From Desulfovibrio sp. MES5 (lineage in GTDB: Bacteria; Desulfobacterota; Desulfovibrionia; Desulfovibrionales; Desulfovibrionaceae): DNA of 46,378 nt. Location of the stretch: NCBI RefSeq assembly GCF_002237645.1, contig NZ_MJUZ01000020.1, positions 1-46,378 of the forward strand, in the 5' to 3' direction. Shown piece after piece: positions 25,209 to 34,296 of this stretch. The notes under the pieces are model-generated. The model worked only from the letters and a program-made list of their open reading frames with translations, did no database searches and was not told where the DNA came from. Position numbers and translations under genes: made by a program. Positions within the stretch are counted from its first letter, which is position 1; each line of letters starts with the position of its first letter.

Positions 25209-25991
25209 CTAGATAAGGTAGTAGACGCCGGGCTGGGTGCCCAGGCTGGGCTTGCGGCGAATACTGTAGTTGGCGGCCAAAGCCTGGCGCACCGTTGAAT
25301 TGGGGTCTTCCAGGTCGCCGAAAAGTATCTTGCCATTGGCCGCTTCCACGCAGGCGGGCAGCTTGCCTACGGCAAGACGCTCGGCGCAGAACGTGCACTT
25401 CTCCACCACGCCGATCATGCGCGTGGGGTACTCGGGATTGGGCACGGGGTTGGACAGGAACTTGCGCGGGTCTTTGAAGTTGAAGGAACGCGCGCCGTAG
25501 GGACAGCCAGCCATGCAGAACCGGCAGCCGATGCAGCGGTGGTAGTCCATGGCCACAATGCCGTCTTCCATCTTGTAGGTGGCCTGTGTGGGGCACACGC
25601 GTACGCAGGGCGGATTGGTGCAATGGTTGCACAGCAGCGGATACATGGATTCGCGTGAGTGGGTGTTCAGGTGCGCGTTCATGTCGTCAGGGAAGACATG
25701 GGCGTAGCTGTCCAGCCAGAACCACTTGATTTCCTGGTTGCCGGGAATCTGCGGTACGTTGTGGAAGGCGTGGCATGCGTCGCTCAGGGGCTTGTAGTCT
25801 TCAGGGCCCTTGAACTGGCGCGTGTCGATGACCATGGCCCAGCGTTTGGCATGCAGCGCATTGGCCGCGGGCTCATACTTGCCGGGGGCAATCTGCGCCT
25901 GGGCAACGCCAGACAGGGCAGCCATGCCGCTGGTAAGGGCGAAGGCCGAAAAGCCCGCCACTTTCAGAAAGCTTCTTCTGCTCTTGTTCAT
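25209..25991 (-). CDS. dsrO: DsrO, periplasmic iron-sulfur subunit
   Basis: A 260-residue ferredoxin-like protein exported by the Tat route: RRSFLK at 5-10, a hydrophobic stretch, and AQA before the likely cleavage near residue 32. Cysteine clusters for [4Fe-4S] centres include CNHCTNPPCVRVCP, CIGCRFCMAGCP and KCTFC. It passes electrons between DsrJ and DsrP. The start at 25991 overlaps the dsrJ stop (TAATG); an upstream in-frame ATG at 26030 lies inside dsrJ and would spoil the Tat signal. Confidence 0.95.
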   Translation of the reverse strand: MNKSRRSFLKVAGFSAFALTSGMAALSGVAQAQIAPGKYEPAANALHAKRWAMVIDTRQFKGPEDYKPLSDACHAFHNVPQIPGNQEIKWFWLDSYAHVFPDDMNAHLNTHSRESMYPLLCNHCTNPPCVRVCPTQATYKMEDGIVAMDYHRCIGCRFCMAGCPYGARSFNFKDPRKFLSNPVPNPEYPTRMIGVVEKCTFCAERLAVGKLPACVEAANGKILFGDLEDPNSTVRQALAANYSIRRKPSLGTQPGVYYLI

Positions 25992-26371
25992 TACTTGCTC
26001 CCCTGGGGAATGATGTGGCAAGTCCAGCAATAGGGATCAACGCCGTTAGCCGTATGGCACTTTTCACAGAATCCCTTGTAGTCATTATGACACTTCAAGC
26101 AGGTATTCTGGAGGCTGATGTTCCACTTTTTGCCGCTGGTGGCCACATAGACGCGGTTTTCCTTGCGCAGGGCCTCGTCGCGCCATTCATTGAGCAGGCG
26201 CATGTGCTGGTCGCGCATGAACTGCACGTCCTCAATGCATTCCTTTTCGCCCTTGGGCAGCTCAATGCCGGTGCTTTTGTAATCCTTCCCCATCATGCTC
26301 AGCCAGAAAGGGGAGGTGAACAGGGCCACAAATACTATGATCCCAACGATAACTGCTTTGGCGTTATACAT
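25991..26371 (-). CDS. dsrJ: DsrJ, triheme cytochrome c
   Basis: A 126-residue protein with an N-terminal membrane anchor (about 5-25, uncleaved) and three heme c sites: CLKCH (91-95), CEKCH (102-106) and CWTCH (115-119). It is the periplasmic cytochrome of DsrMKJOP; one of its hemes has unusual His/Cys ligation in studied homologues. The ATG follows the dsrK stop directly and the dsrO start overlaps its own stop, so the three genes are tightly coupled. Confidence 0.96.
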   Translation of the reverse strand: MYNAKAVIVGIIVFVALFTSPFWLSMMGKDYKSTGIELPKGEKECIEDVQFMRDQHMRLLNEWRDEALRKENRVYVATSGKKWNISLQNTCLKCHNDYKGFCEKCHTANGVDPYCWTCHIIPQGSK

Positions 26372-28015
26372 TTATTGGCCCTCCCCCTGTGCTTCGGGCG
26401 CGTCCTCGTCGTCCACCACATTGGGCAGGTCTTCCTGACGCAGGTCCATGGTGCGCTTGCCTTCGCCCTTCATGACAAGGGCGTTGGCCACCAGTTCATG
26501 CAGGCCGCTCACATTGACGCCCGGCGCCCAGTAATTGGCGAGCGGGGGCAGGGTGGCGCGGTCAATGGCGCAAACGCAGGCCATGTGATTGACACCGTAC
26601 TTTTCCTGCACAAAGCGCAGGGCGTTGCCGCGCGGCATGCCCGCGCGCATGCGCAGTTCCATGATTTCTTCAGTGTTGAGGCCGGAACCGGCGCCGCAGC
26701 AGAAGGTTTGCTCACGAATGGTGTTTTCGGGCATTTCATGGAAGTTGTTGCACACGGCTTTGAGCACGTAGCGGGGCTCTTCCAGCAGGCCCATGCCACG
26801 GGCCGGGTTGCAGCTGTCGTGGAAGGTGGTGATGATATGGTCGTTACGGCTGGGATCAAGATTCAGCTTGTTGTGATGAATGAGGTCAGCCGTAAATTCC
26901 GCAATGTGCACCATCTTGGTGGAGGCGGCATTCTTGAACACCGTGCCCGTAATGGGCGACACGGGAACTTCCATGCTGGCCGGGGCAGGGCCGTTGTAGG
27001 TGTCCATGTATTGGTTGATCACGCGCCACATGTGCCCGCACTCGCCGCCGAGAATCCACTTGGAGCCCAGGCGTTCGGCCTCGGCGTACATCTTGGCGTT
27101 GAGCTTCTTGGCCATGTTGAAGGTGGTGAAGGAACCGAAGTTGCCGCCTTCAGATGCGTAGGTCGAGAAGGTGTAGTCCAGGTCAAGCTCGTGGAAGAGC
27201 ATGAGGTAGCCCATGAAGGTGTAGATGCCGGGGTCGGCAAATACGTCGCCGGAGGGCGTGATGAACAGGATTTCGTGGCCCTTTTCGTTAAAGGGCGTCT
27301 TGGGACGGATGCCGGTGATGGTTTCGCAGTCATCGGCCAGCATTTCCACGATTTCCACAAAGGAGTGGGGCTGGATGCCAAGGTGGTTGCCCGTGAAGCT
27401 GCAGTTTTTCACAGGATCCATGATCCAGTGGGTGCCGAGGCCGACTTCATGCAGCAGTTCGCGCACGATGGCGGTGATTTCGGCGGTGTCGATGCCGTAG
27501 GGGCAGAAGAGCGAGCAGCGGCGGCACTCTGTGCACTGGTAGGCGTAGTAGAACAGTTCTTTGACTACGGCCACGTCCCAGCCACGGGCGCCGACCTTCT
27601 TGCCAAGAATCTTGCCCAGCATGGTGTAGTCGCGGCGGTAGAGCGAGCGGAGCAGCTCAGCGCGCAGCACAGGCATGTTCTTGGGATCGTTGGTGCCAAG
27701 GAAGAAATGGCACTTGTCGGCACAGGCGCCGCAACGCACACAGATGTCCATGAACAGCTTGAGCGAGCGGTGTTTTTCAAGCCTGTCGGCAAAGGCGTCG
27801 CACAGGATTTGTTCCCAGTTTTCGGGCAGGTTCCAGTCCTCGGCGGACGGATCCCACTCGTGGGGATTGGGCATGTGCAACAGTTCCATTGTGTCTTTCT
27901 TGGCCGGATAGCAGAAGCTGCCCGGCGTAAATTCCGGCTTGACGTCAAGCCAGTCTTCGACCGGGAATTCCGGACGGCTGGCGACAAGCATTTGCGGCGT
28001 AGGTAATTTTGCCAT
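26372..28015 (-). CDS. dsrK: DsrK, HdrD-like catalytic iron-sulfur subunit
   Basis: A 547-residue cytoplasmic subunit thought to reduce the DsrC trisulfide, completing sulfite reduction. Two [4Fe-4S] motifs are present: C92-x2-C95-x2-C98-x3-C102 and C161-x2-C164-x2-C167-x3-C171. The C-terminal half holds the CCG-type parts seen in HdrD (GGECGHMWRV, FHDSCNPARGMG, FCCGAGSG) for the non-cubane catalytic cluster. It ends in an acidic tail. AAGGAG precedes the ATG; it lies 12 bp after dsrM and abuts dsrJ. Confidence 0.97.
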   Translation of the reverse strand: MAKLPTPQMLVASRPEFPVEDWLDVKPEFTPGSFCYPAKKDTMELLHMPNPHEWDPSAEDWNLPENWEQILCDAFADRLEKHRSLKLFMDICVRCGACADKCHFFLGTNDPKNMPVLRAELLRSLYRRDYTMLGKILGKKVGARGWDVAVVKELFYYAYQCTECRRCSLFCPYGIDTAEITAIVRELLHEVGLGTHWIMDPVKNCSFTGNHLGIQPHSFVEIVEMLADDCETITGIRPKTPFNEKGHEILFITPSGDVFADPGIYTFMGYLMLFHELDLDYTFSTYASEGGNFGSFTTFNMAKKLNAKMYAEAERLGSKWILGGECGHMWRVINQYMDTYNGPAPASMEVPVSPITGTVFKNAASTKMVHIAEFTADLIHHNKLNLDPSRNDHIITTFHDSCNPARGMGLLEEPRYVLKAVCNNFHEMPENTIREQTFCCGAGSGLNTEEIMELRMRAGMPRGNALRFVQEKYGVNHMACVCAIDRATLPPLANYWAPGVNVSGLHELVANALVMKGEGKRTMDLRQEDLPNVVDDEDAPEAQGEGQ

Positions 28016-28027
28016 GATGAAGACTCC

Positions 28028-29047
28028 TTACTCGGCGGCCTTTTCGGGTTGCTTATCCAGCGGCAGCCCGGCTTCAGCCATGGCGTCGCGATAGGTATCC
28101 TCGTACTCGGCATAGGTGAAGTACTGCTTGGGCGGATTCCAGGGGTTGATGTGGCGGACCCGGCGGGAATTGTTGGCCAGGTTGCGCGTGGGGCTGAAGA
28201 ACACGCCCGGCATATGCATGAGCTTGGAGAAGGGGAAGTAGAGCAGCAGTACGCACACCAGAGTAAGGTGGGTGAAGAAGAGCGCGTTAATGCCGGCAGT
28301 GGTCACGGGGGCAAAGTGGGTAAGCCCCATGACGAAAATCTTGACCTGGGCTATTTCGGTCTTGTCAAAATACCGAAGGCACAGGCCGGTGCTGATGATG
28401 CCTGTGATGAGCCACAGCGGGAAATAGTCGTTGAACAGCGAGATGTAGCGCAGGCGCTTGTCATAGATGCGGCGGCCAAGAAGAAAGAGCACGCCCACCA
28501 GCACCAGACCGCCGGTCATGAAAAAGCGGGGCGAGCCCACCTGCATGATGCCGTCGATGGTTTCGAGAAACTTGATACAGGAGGGGATGGGCTCCATGAA
28601 AAAGCGGAAGTGCCGGATGAAAACCAGCAGGAAGCAGTAGTGGAACAGCAGGGCGAAAACCCACAGCCACTTGGAAGAAAAATAAATGGTACGCGGTCCC
28701 TTGCTGATGGGGTCGTTTTCGCGCACATCGGCTACAGTGTTGCGGAACAGCGAACGGAAGAAAAACACTTCCAGAAACATGCGACGCACCACGTCCCAGG
28801 TGTTGCTGGGACAGTCGATCCGGTTGGGCTTGATGAAATCAAGCGACACTTCCTGCCCGCCCGTGGTGGGGATGCAGAAAGGCACGGGCGATTTGGCCCA
28901 GTACACCATGCGCCAGATAACACCAGCGATGAAGACGACGACTGCCACATAAGGCAGCACAACGCCGAACAGAGGCGCAAGCCCTATGGCCGCTCCCGCC
29001 CAGGCGGTGGCTCCTATGAGCAGCACCAGCAGTAATGAATTGAACAT
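28028..29047 (-). CDS. dsrM: DsrM, NarI-like membrane cytochrome b subunit
   Basis: A 339-residue membrane protein of the NarI family, with a hydrophobic start (MFNSLLLVLLIGATAWAGAA) and further segments such as WVFALLFHYCFLLVFIRHF. It binds heme b and oxidises menaquinol, feeding DsrK. The order dsrMKJOP is the standard one. It lies 121 bp after the RsbRD-N-like gene and could share its promoter at 29735-29764. Confidence 0.95.
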   Translation of the reverse strand: MFNSLLLVLLIGATAWAGAAIGLAPLFGVVLPYVAVVVFIAGVIWRMVYWAKSPVPFCIPTTGGQEVSLDFIKPNRIDCPSNTWDVVRRMFLEVFFFRSLFRNTVADVRENDPISKGPRTIYFSSKWLWVFALLFHYCFLLVFIRHFRFFMEPIPSCIKFLETIDGIMQVGSPRFFMTGGLVLVGVLFLLGRRIYDKRLRYISLFNDYFPLWLITGIISTGLCLRYFDKTEIAQVKIFVMGLTHFAPVTTAGINALFFTHLTLVCVLLLYFPFSKLMHMPGVFFSPTRNLANNSRRVRHINPWNPPKQYFTYAEYEDTYRDAMAEAGLPLDKQPEKAAE

Positions 29048-29168
29048 TCCCTACCTCACTTCCACTAAAGTTGCCTCAAAAGCCCACCACGGGATATTGA
29101 GAAATGCCTGGACCGCACGCCTGAAAAGCCCGGCAAGGGCAAGATGCCGGGCAGAAAACGTGTGGATT

Positions 29169-29702
29169 TCAGCGTTCGTCAACCGGATGCGGCGAGCCGC
29201 CTTCCAGCTTTTGCGCCCAGCGCGCCAGTTGGGCGTGCTGGTTGCGAATTTCTGTGATGCGCAGGTTGGCCAGAACCTCGCGAGCCTCCGTGTACATGTC
29301 GAAGGCCAGCAGGGTCAGGCTGTCCAGGCGCGACTCGGCTTCCATATATGGCGCCACATCGCCCAGAGCTATGAACTCGGGCAAGAGGTGCTCGCGCAGA
29401 ATGGGCTTCATGAGAAAAAATACACCCAGACCCTGACTTGGAGAAAATTTTTGCACGGCGCGCAGCCTGATGAACCTCTCCAGAGCCTGCTTGGTCTGGG
29501 CGGGGTCAACGTGTTCACCGGCCATGGCGTCGTACAGCGCATCGGCCGCTTCCTTGGTCATGTTGGCGACAGGATTGCTGAACGGGTCTTCGCGGGTACG
29601 CAAAAAACCCGTCGTTTCAAACGGGTAGGTGTTAAAAACCTCTTCAGCCCAAAGGCGAACGATTTCACTTTTGCGCTCTCTGAACAAAGCCTTTGCTTTC
29701 AT
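29169..29702 (-). CDS. RsbRD N-terminal-domain protein upstream of dsrM
   Basis: A 177-residue soluble helical protein. The whole length looks like the RsbRD N-terminal (globin-like sensor) domain: it starts with ALFRERKSEIVRLWAEEVFN and contains RFIRLRAVQKFSPSQGLGV. No STAS or other output domain is attached. In stressosome proteins this domain senses a signal; here it could sense redox or a ligand and act on the membrane complex or on transcription. Its position just upstream of dsrM, same strand, suggests co-transcription with dsrMKJOP. The link is contextual, not shown by motif. Confidence 0.7.
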   Translation of the reverse strand: MKAKALFRERKSEIVRLWAEEVFNTYPFETTGFLRTREDPFSNPVANMTKEAADALYDAMAGEHVDPAQTKQALERFIRLRAVQKFSPSQGLGVFFLMKPILREHLLPEFIALGDVAPYMEAESRLDSLTLLAFDMYTEAREVLANLRITEIRNQHAQLARWAQKLEGGSPHPVDER

Positions 29703-29734
29703 GCCGCCCTCATGCCTTACGGGTAAGGCTGTTT

Positions 29735-29764
29735 CATATAAAGTGGAAGAGTAAAGGGCGTCAA
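29735..29764 (-). promoter_or_regulatory. Candidate promoter of the RsbRD-N/dsrMKJOP transcript
   Basis: The minus strand has TTGACG (complement of 29759-29764), an 18-bp spacer and TATATG (complement of 29735-29740), the latter 33 bp before the ATG at 29702. The -35 matches the sigma-70 consensus in five of six positions, the -10 in four. Confidence 0.5.
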
Positions 29765-30319
29765 GCCCCTTTACCGCTTGTCTGCGCTACTTACGTTATT
29801 TTTTGCACAAAGTTGTCTTGCGCCGCACTTGTGCATGGGGTGGCTGCCCATCCCTAACAGCGCCCATCACCTTTGCGCCTGTGTTGCCATGTCGCTATTA
29901 TTGTTACAACAACGCGCTCCGGGCCTGACGCGGCAAAACGCACAATGCCGCGCACCCGGCGTACCGGGCAGTTCCGCCGCGATTCTTCTGGCGGAGTACC
30001 TCCGGGAATGTCCATTCCCGGTGGTTGCGGCATGCCGTGACGCCTTCCGGGGGTTAGCGGCATGCTCTTTACGCCTGTGAGCCGCCTGGAAATCCTGTGC
30101 GGCTGCCCTGTGTGGTTGCCCTGTACGCCTACCCGTGCGGACTCCCTGAGTCCATACCCGGCGCGGGACAGGCAGCGTGGATAAACAGTGCGCATATCCT
30201 GGGACCTGCCCCGCAGTGCCCCGCGTTGACGCTTTTACGTCGAACGCCCGCTCCCGCAGCCGTCAGAACAATCGTAACGTGCCGCTACTCCCATACCGTC
30301 AGGCGGTCAACTGCCCAAC
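29765..30319. other. Intergenic gap with several dyads, no gene
   Basis: I find no supported gene. The DNA contains a perfect 9-bp inverted repeat CCGGGAATG / CATTCCCGG (30002-30021) and a looser GCATGCCG / CGGCATGC pair just after it. These may mark the end of the VKOR-like transcript, though neither is a typical terminator. Confidence 0.5.
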
Positions 30320-31360
30320 CTACTCAGGGCAGGGGGCAGGGCCGCCGCACTGTCCCGCTATCTGCGGTTCCAGCGGCAGCACGTCGCTGGCGTTGCCCTG
30401 CGGTCTTTGCGGGGCGGCCGCGCCTGCGCCGCCCGTCATTCCTGCGCCGGTCATGCCGCCAGCAGGTATGCCGGAGTTGGCGGCAGGACCCGCTGCCCCA
30501 CGCTGCCCGGAGCTCTGGCCCTGCTTGACCAGCATCGAGGGCAGGCCGTGGTATTCAAAGAAAGGCACTGCATGGGATCCCGCCAGAAATACGTGGGATT
30601 TGTTGCGCAGCATACGGAAGCGCAGCCACATCATGTCCAGGCTCCAGTTGGCGAGGCCGCCTGGCGCGGTCACGTTTTGCGCGCGCGTCAGGGCTTCTGC
30701 CATGCTGTCTCCCAGGTTCAGCCTGTGCAGCATGTGGGCCACGCGGTATACGTCCGTGTCATTTTCCGCCAGGGGATAGAAGGCCACGTCCACATGGCCG
30801 GAAAGACGGGCGATGCCTTCACGGCAACTGGAGCAGGAAGGCGAAAAATACATATGCACGGAGGCTTCCTGCCCATTATCGGTAATGGCCCAGACATTGG
30901 CCTGCGATTTGGCCACAGCGCCCAGATTGACGATAAAGAGCAGACCCCAGACAAGCAAAAGCGCCGAGCGGCCCACTTTTGCGGAGCGGCTGCGCGCAGC
31001 TGCCGCCTGACGAAAGCTCGAATAGGTAAGGGCAAAGAAAATGGCCACGATGAGGCAGCTTACGCAAGGTGCGGTGAGGGCCATGACCAGCAGCAGCGCC
31101 ACATCACCCGCGAGCGCCAGGGCAGCCAGGCCCCGGCCCCAGTTCGCCGCGCCGAGCAGGGCCAGAAAGCTCAGGACAGCAAAAGCGCCTGCGCCGAGCC
31201 ACCACAGTGAAATGCCCGCCACGGACGTATCTTGATATAATGAGCAGCCAGCCGTTACGCACAGATTGACCTCGTTGCCAAGGGCGCTCCATGCGCAGAA
31301 TGCCGCGCCCAGGAGGGCAAGGCACAAGGCGCCGGTAACGATTTCGTGGGATCGGTTCAT
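30320..31360 (-). CDS. VKOR-like membrane protein fused to thioredoxin-like domain
   Basis: A 346-residue protein. The N-terminal part has about four or five membrane segments and a VKOR-like cysteine layout: a loop pair C34-x4-C39 (NLCVTAGCSLY) and a membrane CVSC (C99, C102). After a further membrane segment (about 133-150) comes a thioredoxin-like region with SPSCSSC (C176, C179). The last 65 residues are rich in Gly, Ala and Met, low-complexity. VKOR-Trx fusions form disulfide bonds in exported proteins, with the quinone pool as acceptor; the function is inferred here from layout. The start at 31360 (MNRSHEI) is preferred to 31408 because it sits just before the first membrane segment. 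Confidence 0.65.
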   Translation of the reverse strand: MNRSHEIVTGALCLALLGAAFCAWSALGNEVNLCVTAGCSLYQDTSVAGISLWWLGAGAFAVLSFLALLGAANWGRGLAALALAGDVALLLVMALTAPCVSCLIVAIFFALTYSSFRQAAAARSRSAKVGRSALLLVWGLLFIVNLGAVAKSQANVWAITDNGQEASVHMYFSPSCSSCREGIARLSGHVDVAFYPLAENDTDVYRVAHMLHRLNLGDSMAEALTRAQNVTAPGGLANWSLDMMWLRFRMLRNKSHVFLAGSHAVPFFEYHGLPSMLVKQGQSSGQRGAAGPAANSGIPAGGMTGAGMTGGAGAAAPQRPQGNASDVLPLEPQIAGQCGGPAPCPE

Positions 31361-32008
31361 GGACCACCTGTAGATGGGTTTGAGCGGGAACCGCCTGTGC
31401 ACGCACAAAGCGCAGGCCTTTGGTGGCCCGCCCGCCGGAACATTCGGGCCGCCCCTTCATGGCAGCCAGCAACGACTTCTATGCCCGAAATGTATCATTT
31501 AGGTATAGGCTTTTTTTTGCCTCAGGTAAAGCGCGGGCTGCTCCAAACGGTGCTGCCTGGCAAAAATGCGGAAGGGCATCACCTGGGTGTGGCCGTAAGG
31601 ATTTTTTGGCAAAAATGGCGGTTCGTTAGCGCAGGAGCAAACAGCATGCAGGCATGAAGGCGACCCCGCATCACGAGTGCAGGGCATCTGCACCACATGG
31701 GGGACGTGGCGGGAGCGCCCGGGAGGGGCGCGGCACTGTGCGCAGCAGCGCGGCAGGGGAAAGCGGAGGCGTAAAAGCCCTGCGCAAAAGGCCTGCGTAA
31801 AAAAACGCATAGTGCACACGGCAGGGGCACGCGGCACTGGGAGGCCGGGAGCACAAACGCTCCGTGCAAAAGACCTGCGCAAAAAAACGCATAGTCCACG
31901 CGGAACAGAGGGCACGCGAAATAGGACACGCGACGCAGTATATGCGCTGCAGGGAGGCTGCGCGACAGGGGAAGGCCATGCATCTGGCAACGGCACTGCG
32001 GCAAAACA
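31361..32008. other. Intergenic gap between sat and VKOR-like gene
   Basis: No supported gene. An imperfect direct repeat of about 60 bp with 82-bp offset is present (31781-31840 and 31863-31925; shared core AAAAAAACGCATAGT). The open frames found over it are repeat-derived and arginine/alanine-rich, without ribosome sites. Confidence 0.55.
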
Positions 32009-32034
32009 AAAGGACGCCCTTGCGGGCGTCCTTT
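32009..32034 (-). terminator. Terminator of sat
   Basis: A perfect 11-bp stem, AAAGGACGCCC / GGGCGTCCTTT, with a 4-nt loop is followed on the minus strand by TTGTTTTG. It lies 21 bp after the sat stop. Confidence 0.92.
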
Positions 32035-32055
32035 CGCGTTGTGACTGCGGCGTCC

Positions 32056-33327
32056 TTACATGGTGGAACCAGAGGCGGCACGCTGCATCTTGACTTCGAC
32101 TTTTTCGGTAAGGCTGGAATAGTACTCACGCAGGATGGTGAGAACTTCTTCACGACCGAAGTGATCCGGCACTTCCGCGCCTTCGGAGAGCATCTTGCGC
32201 AGCTTGGTGCCGGACAGGATGACGCGATCATCTTTGCCGTGCGGGCAGGTGCGCATGCTGGCCATGCCGTCGCACTTTTTGCAGTAGAAGGTCCAGTCGA
32301 TATTCAGGGGGTCGCAGAGCAGGCGCTTGCTGGGATCAGCAGAGGCAGGCATCTTGCGGAAGATTTCCTGGGCTTCGAACATGCCGTAGAAGTCGCCCAC
32401 GCCAGCGTGGTCGCGGCCAACCAGCAGGTTGTTGATGCCGTAGTTCTGACGGAAGGTGGCGTGCAGCAGGGCTTCACGCGGGCCAGCGTAGCGCATGTCC
32501 AGGGGGTAGCCAGCCTGGATGACGAAGTCTTTCACGAAGTACTTGTCGACCAGGGTATCGATGCAGCGCACGCGCACTTCAGCGGGGATGTCGCCGGGCT
32601 TCAGGGAGCCCACCAGGGAGTGGATGACCACGCCGTCGCACACTTCAACGCCGATTTTGGCGAGGTATTCATGCGAGCGGTGCATGGGGTTGCGCAGCTG
32701 CAGGGCGGCAACCTTCTGCCAGCCGCGTTCGTCCATCTTGGCGCGCAGCTGGGCGGGGGTCATGTAGACGCCGGGGAACTTTTCGGGGAATTCGCCCTGC
32801 GAAAGCACTTTGACGGGGCCGGCGATGTTGAATTCTTTCTGGGCCAGAACCATTTTCACGCCGGGGTGATCTTCGGGAGCCACTTCCCAGAACTTTTCAG
32901 AGTCGGGGCCTTCGCCTTTGAAGACCAACTCGCATTCCAGCTTTTTGTCGGCTTCAGTCATTTCATAGACTTCTTCGACCTTCATGGTGGCCATGATTTC
33001 ACCCTTACGGACCAGAGCCACTTCTTCGCCAACCTTGAGGGACTTGGCTTCAGCAGCGGAGACATCCAGGGTCACAGGCACGGGCCAGAAGGTGCCGTCG
33101 GCGATGGTCATTTTTTCGCACACGCTCTTCCAGTCGGCCTTGTTCATGAAACCGTTCAGAGGCGAAAAGCCGCCAATGCCCATCATGATGAGGTCGCCCT
33201 TGGCGCGGGAAGAAATCTCGATCTGCTTGAGGCCTGCAGCCTTTTTCTTTTCGTCTTCCAGGGCCTTGCCTTCAAGCAGGCAACAGACCAGACCCTTACC
33301 GCCGTGAGGAGCTACCAATTTGGACAT
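32056..33327 (-). CDS. sat: Sulfate adenylyltransferase (ATP sulfurylase)
   Basis: A 423-residue homo-oligomeric enzyme that makes APS and pyrophosphate from sulfate and ATP, the first step of dissimilatory sulfate reduction. Active-site motifs are [12 protein letters not shown] (RNP and HxxH) and [11 protein letters not shown] metal-binding CKKC-x8-C-x-H segment ([16 protein letters not shown]) matches the zinc/cobalt site known in Desulfovibrio enzymes. The start at 33327 is chosen because CGGAGG precedes it and the family starts with MSKLV; an upstream ATG at 33414 adds a non-homologous leader. It is monocistronic with its own terminator. Confidence 0.97.
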   Translation of the reverse strand: MSKLVAPHGGKGLVCCLLEGKALEDEKKKAAGLKQIEISSRAKGDLIMMGIGGFSPLNGFMNKADWKSVCEKMTIADGTFWPVPVTLDVSAAEAKSLKVGEEVALVRKGEIMATMKVEEVYEMTEADKKLECELVFKGEGPDSEKFWEVAPEDHPGVKMVLAQKEFNIAGPVKVLSQGEFPEKFPGVYMTPAQLRAKMDERGWQKVAALQLRNPMHRSHEYLAKIGVEVCDGVVIHSLVGSLKPGDIPAEVRVRCIDTLVDKYFVKDFVIQAGYPLDMRYAGPREALLHATFRQNYGINNLLVGRDHAGVGDFYGMFEAQEIFRKMPASADPSKRLLCDPLNIDWTFYCKKCDGMASMRTCPHGKDDRVILSGTKLRKMLSEGAEVPDHFGREEVLTILREYYSSLTEKVEVKMQRAASGSTM

Positions 33328-33412
33328 CGCGAAATCCTCCGTTTTTTTGTTATGACAGCCTCCCCCCGTGGCATCACGTTGACCGGAATGGGAAGGGCTT
33401 CTTTCAGACATC

Positions 33413-33441
33413 ATCTTGTGAATAATCTAACAAAAAGTCAA
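33413..33441 (-). promoter_or_regulatory. Candidate sat promoter
   Basis: The minus strand has TTGACT (complement of 33436-33441), a 17-bp spacer and CAAGAT (complement of 33413-33418), about 85 bp before the sat start. The -35 is good, the -10 weak, which leaves room for an activator. Confidence 0.35.
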
Positions 33442-34140
33442 CTACCTCTCGCAACTTTTCCTGACAACACCAACAAAAATATACGAAAAGGCGTTGATCC
33501 CCGCCGAAAATCCTAATTACCATCATACTGCAAGTTTTTTAAAAAGAGAAGCCCCCCGGCTGGAAAAAACGCGCAAGACTTCACCTCTGACGGGGAAAAA
33601 AACGCGCGCGAGCAGTGATGATATCATGGCGGTTTTTCATAAGATTTTGCCACTGCTGTAATAAGGTTTGCCCTGCTAACATATTAATATTGTAATAAAA
33701 AATTCATATAAAAAGAATGATGCCGCAGCAGGGCGCGCCGGGGCAATGAACACGCTGATTCTGGCCTTGCATGATGCGAAACAGGCGATGGCGCTTTTTT
33801 TCGCAATCTCCATGTTCAGACGCACATTGCGTGATGAATGGGGGCATTGACGGCATGTTGGCGCATTTTGCGGGAAGGCCGAGCCTGCATGGAACGACAA
33901 ACGGTCGGAACCTGACGGCTTCGCCCTCGGGCCGGTTACGCTGGCTGTATAGGGGGCTGCCTGAACCTTGCGGGCGCAGAACTGGCTCCAACGCTCTGCC
34001 AGAGCATTTACCAGTTGTAACGCTCGCCCACGATAGGCAAAAGCCTGGTTATTCGGATTTCGCGTCAAGGCTTTTCAGGGAAATCCTTGCAGAGCAGTTA
34101 ATTCATTTCATTCATAGCTGCGCCAAAACACAATGAAGGT
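33442..34140. other. AT-rich intergenic gap upstream of sat
   Basis: No supported gene in about 700 bases. Open frames on both strands overlap one another and have neither family signatures nor ribosome sites. The AT-rich part (33640-33720) may hold control elements for sat. Confidence 0.5.
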
Positions 34141-34200
34141 TTTTTGGGGGGGGCGGGGCGTGAGGGAGGAGCCCTTTTGCAAAAGGGTTCCCCCTCCACA
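34141..34200 (-). repeat. GTGGGGGAGGG gene-end element, copy after ssb
   Basis: On the minus strand it reads GTGGAGGGGGAACCCTTTTG, then CAAAAGGGCTCC, then CACGCCCCGCCCCC and a T-run. It has the same design as the copies after typA and the Cache gene: an outer G/C-rich stem, an inner CCCTTTT hairpin, a C-run tail. It follows ssb beyond its own terminator, in the ssb orientation. Confidence 0.75.
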
Positions 34201-34234
34201 AAGCTGTGCAATGGTGCAATGCGCTAACAGAAAA

Positions 34235-34262
34235 AAGGCCGAAACCTGACGGTTTCGGCCTT
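34235..34262 (-). terminator. Terminator of ssb
   Basis: A perfect 12-bp stem, AAGGCCGAAACC / GGTTTCGGCCTT, with a 4-nt loop is followed by six T residues on the minus strand. It is 35 bp after the ssb stop. Confidence 0.92.
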
Positions 34263-34296
34263 TTCATGACAATTCAAACTGCAATGGCTGGTCGGC

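Noticed and set aside
26015..28006. Plus-strand frame of 663 codons across dsrK and dsrJ
   Set aside because: Antisense shadow; dsrK and dsrJ cysteine motifs are unambiguous on the minus strand.
29854..30195. 113-codon minus-strand frame between the dsr promoter and the VKOR-like gene
   Set aside because: Composition is arginine/proline-rich, as expected for noncoding GC-rich DNA, with no ribosome site or family signal.
31864..33516. Plus-strand frame of 550 codons across sat
   Set aside because: Antisense shadow of a complete ATP sulfurylase, starting in repeat DNA.
33676..34068. 130-codon minus-strand frame upstream of sat
   Set aside because: It overlaps competing frames on both strands and has no recognisable domain; treated as noncoding.
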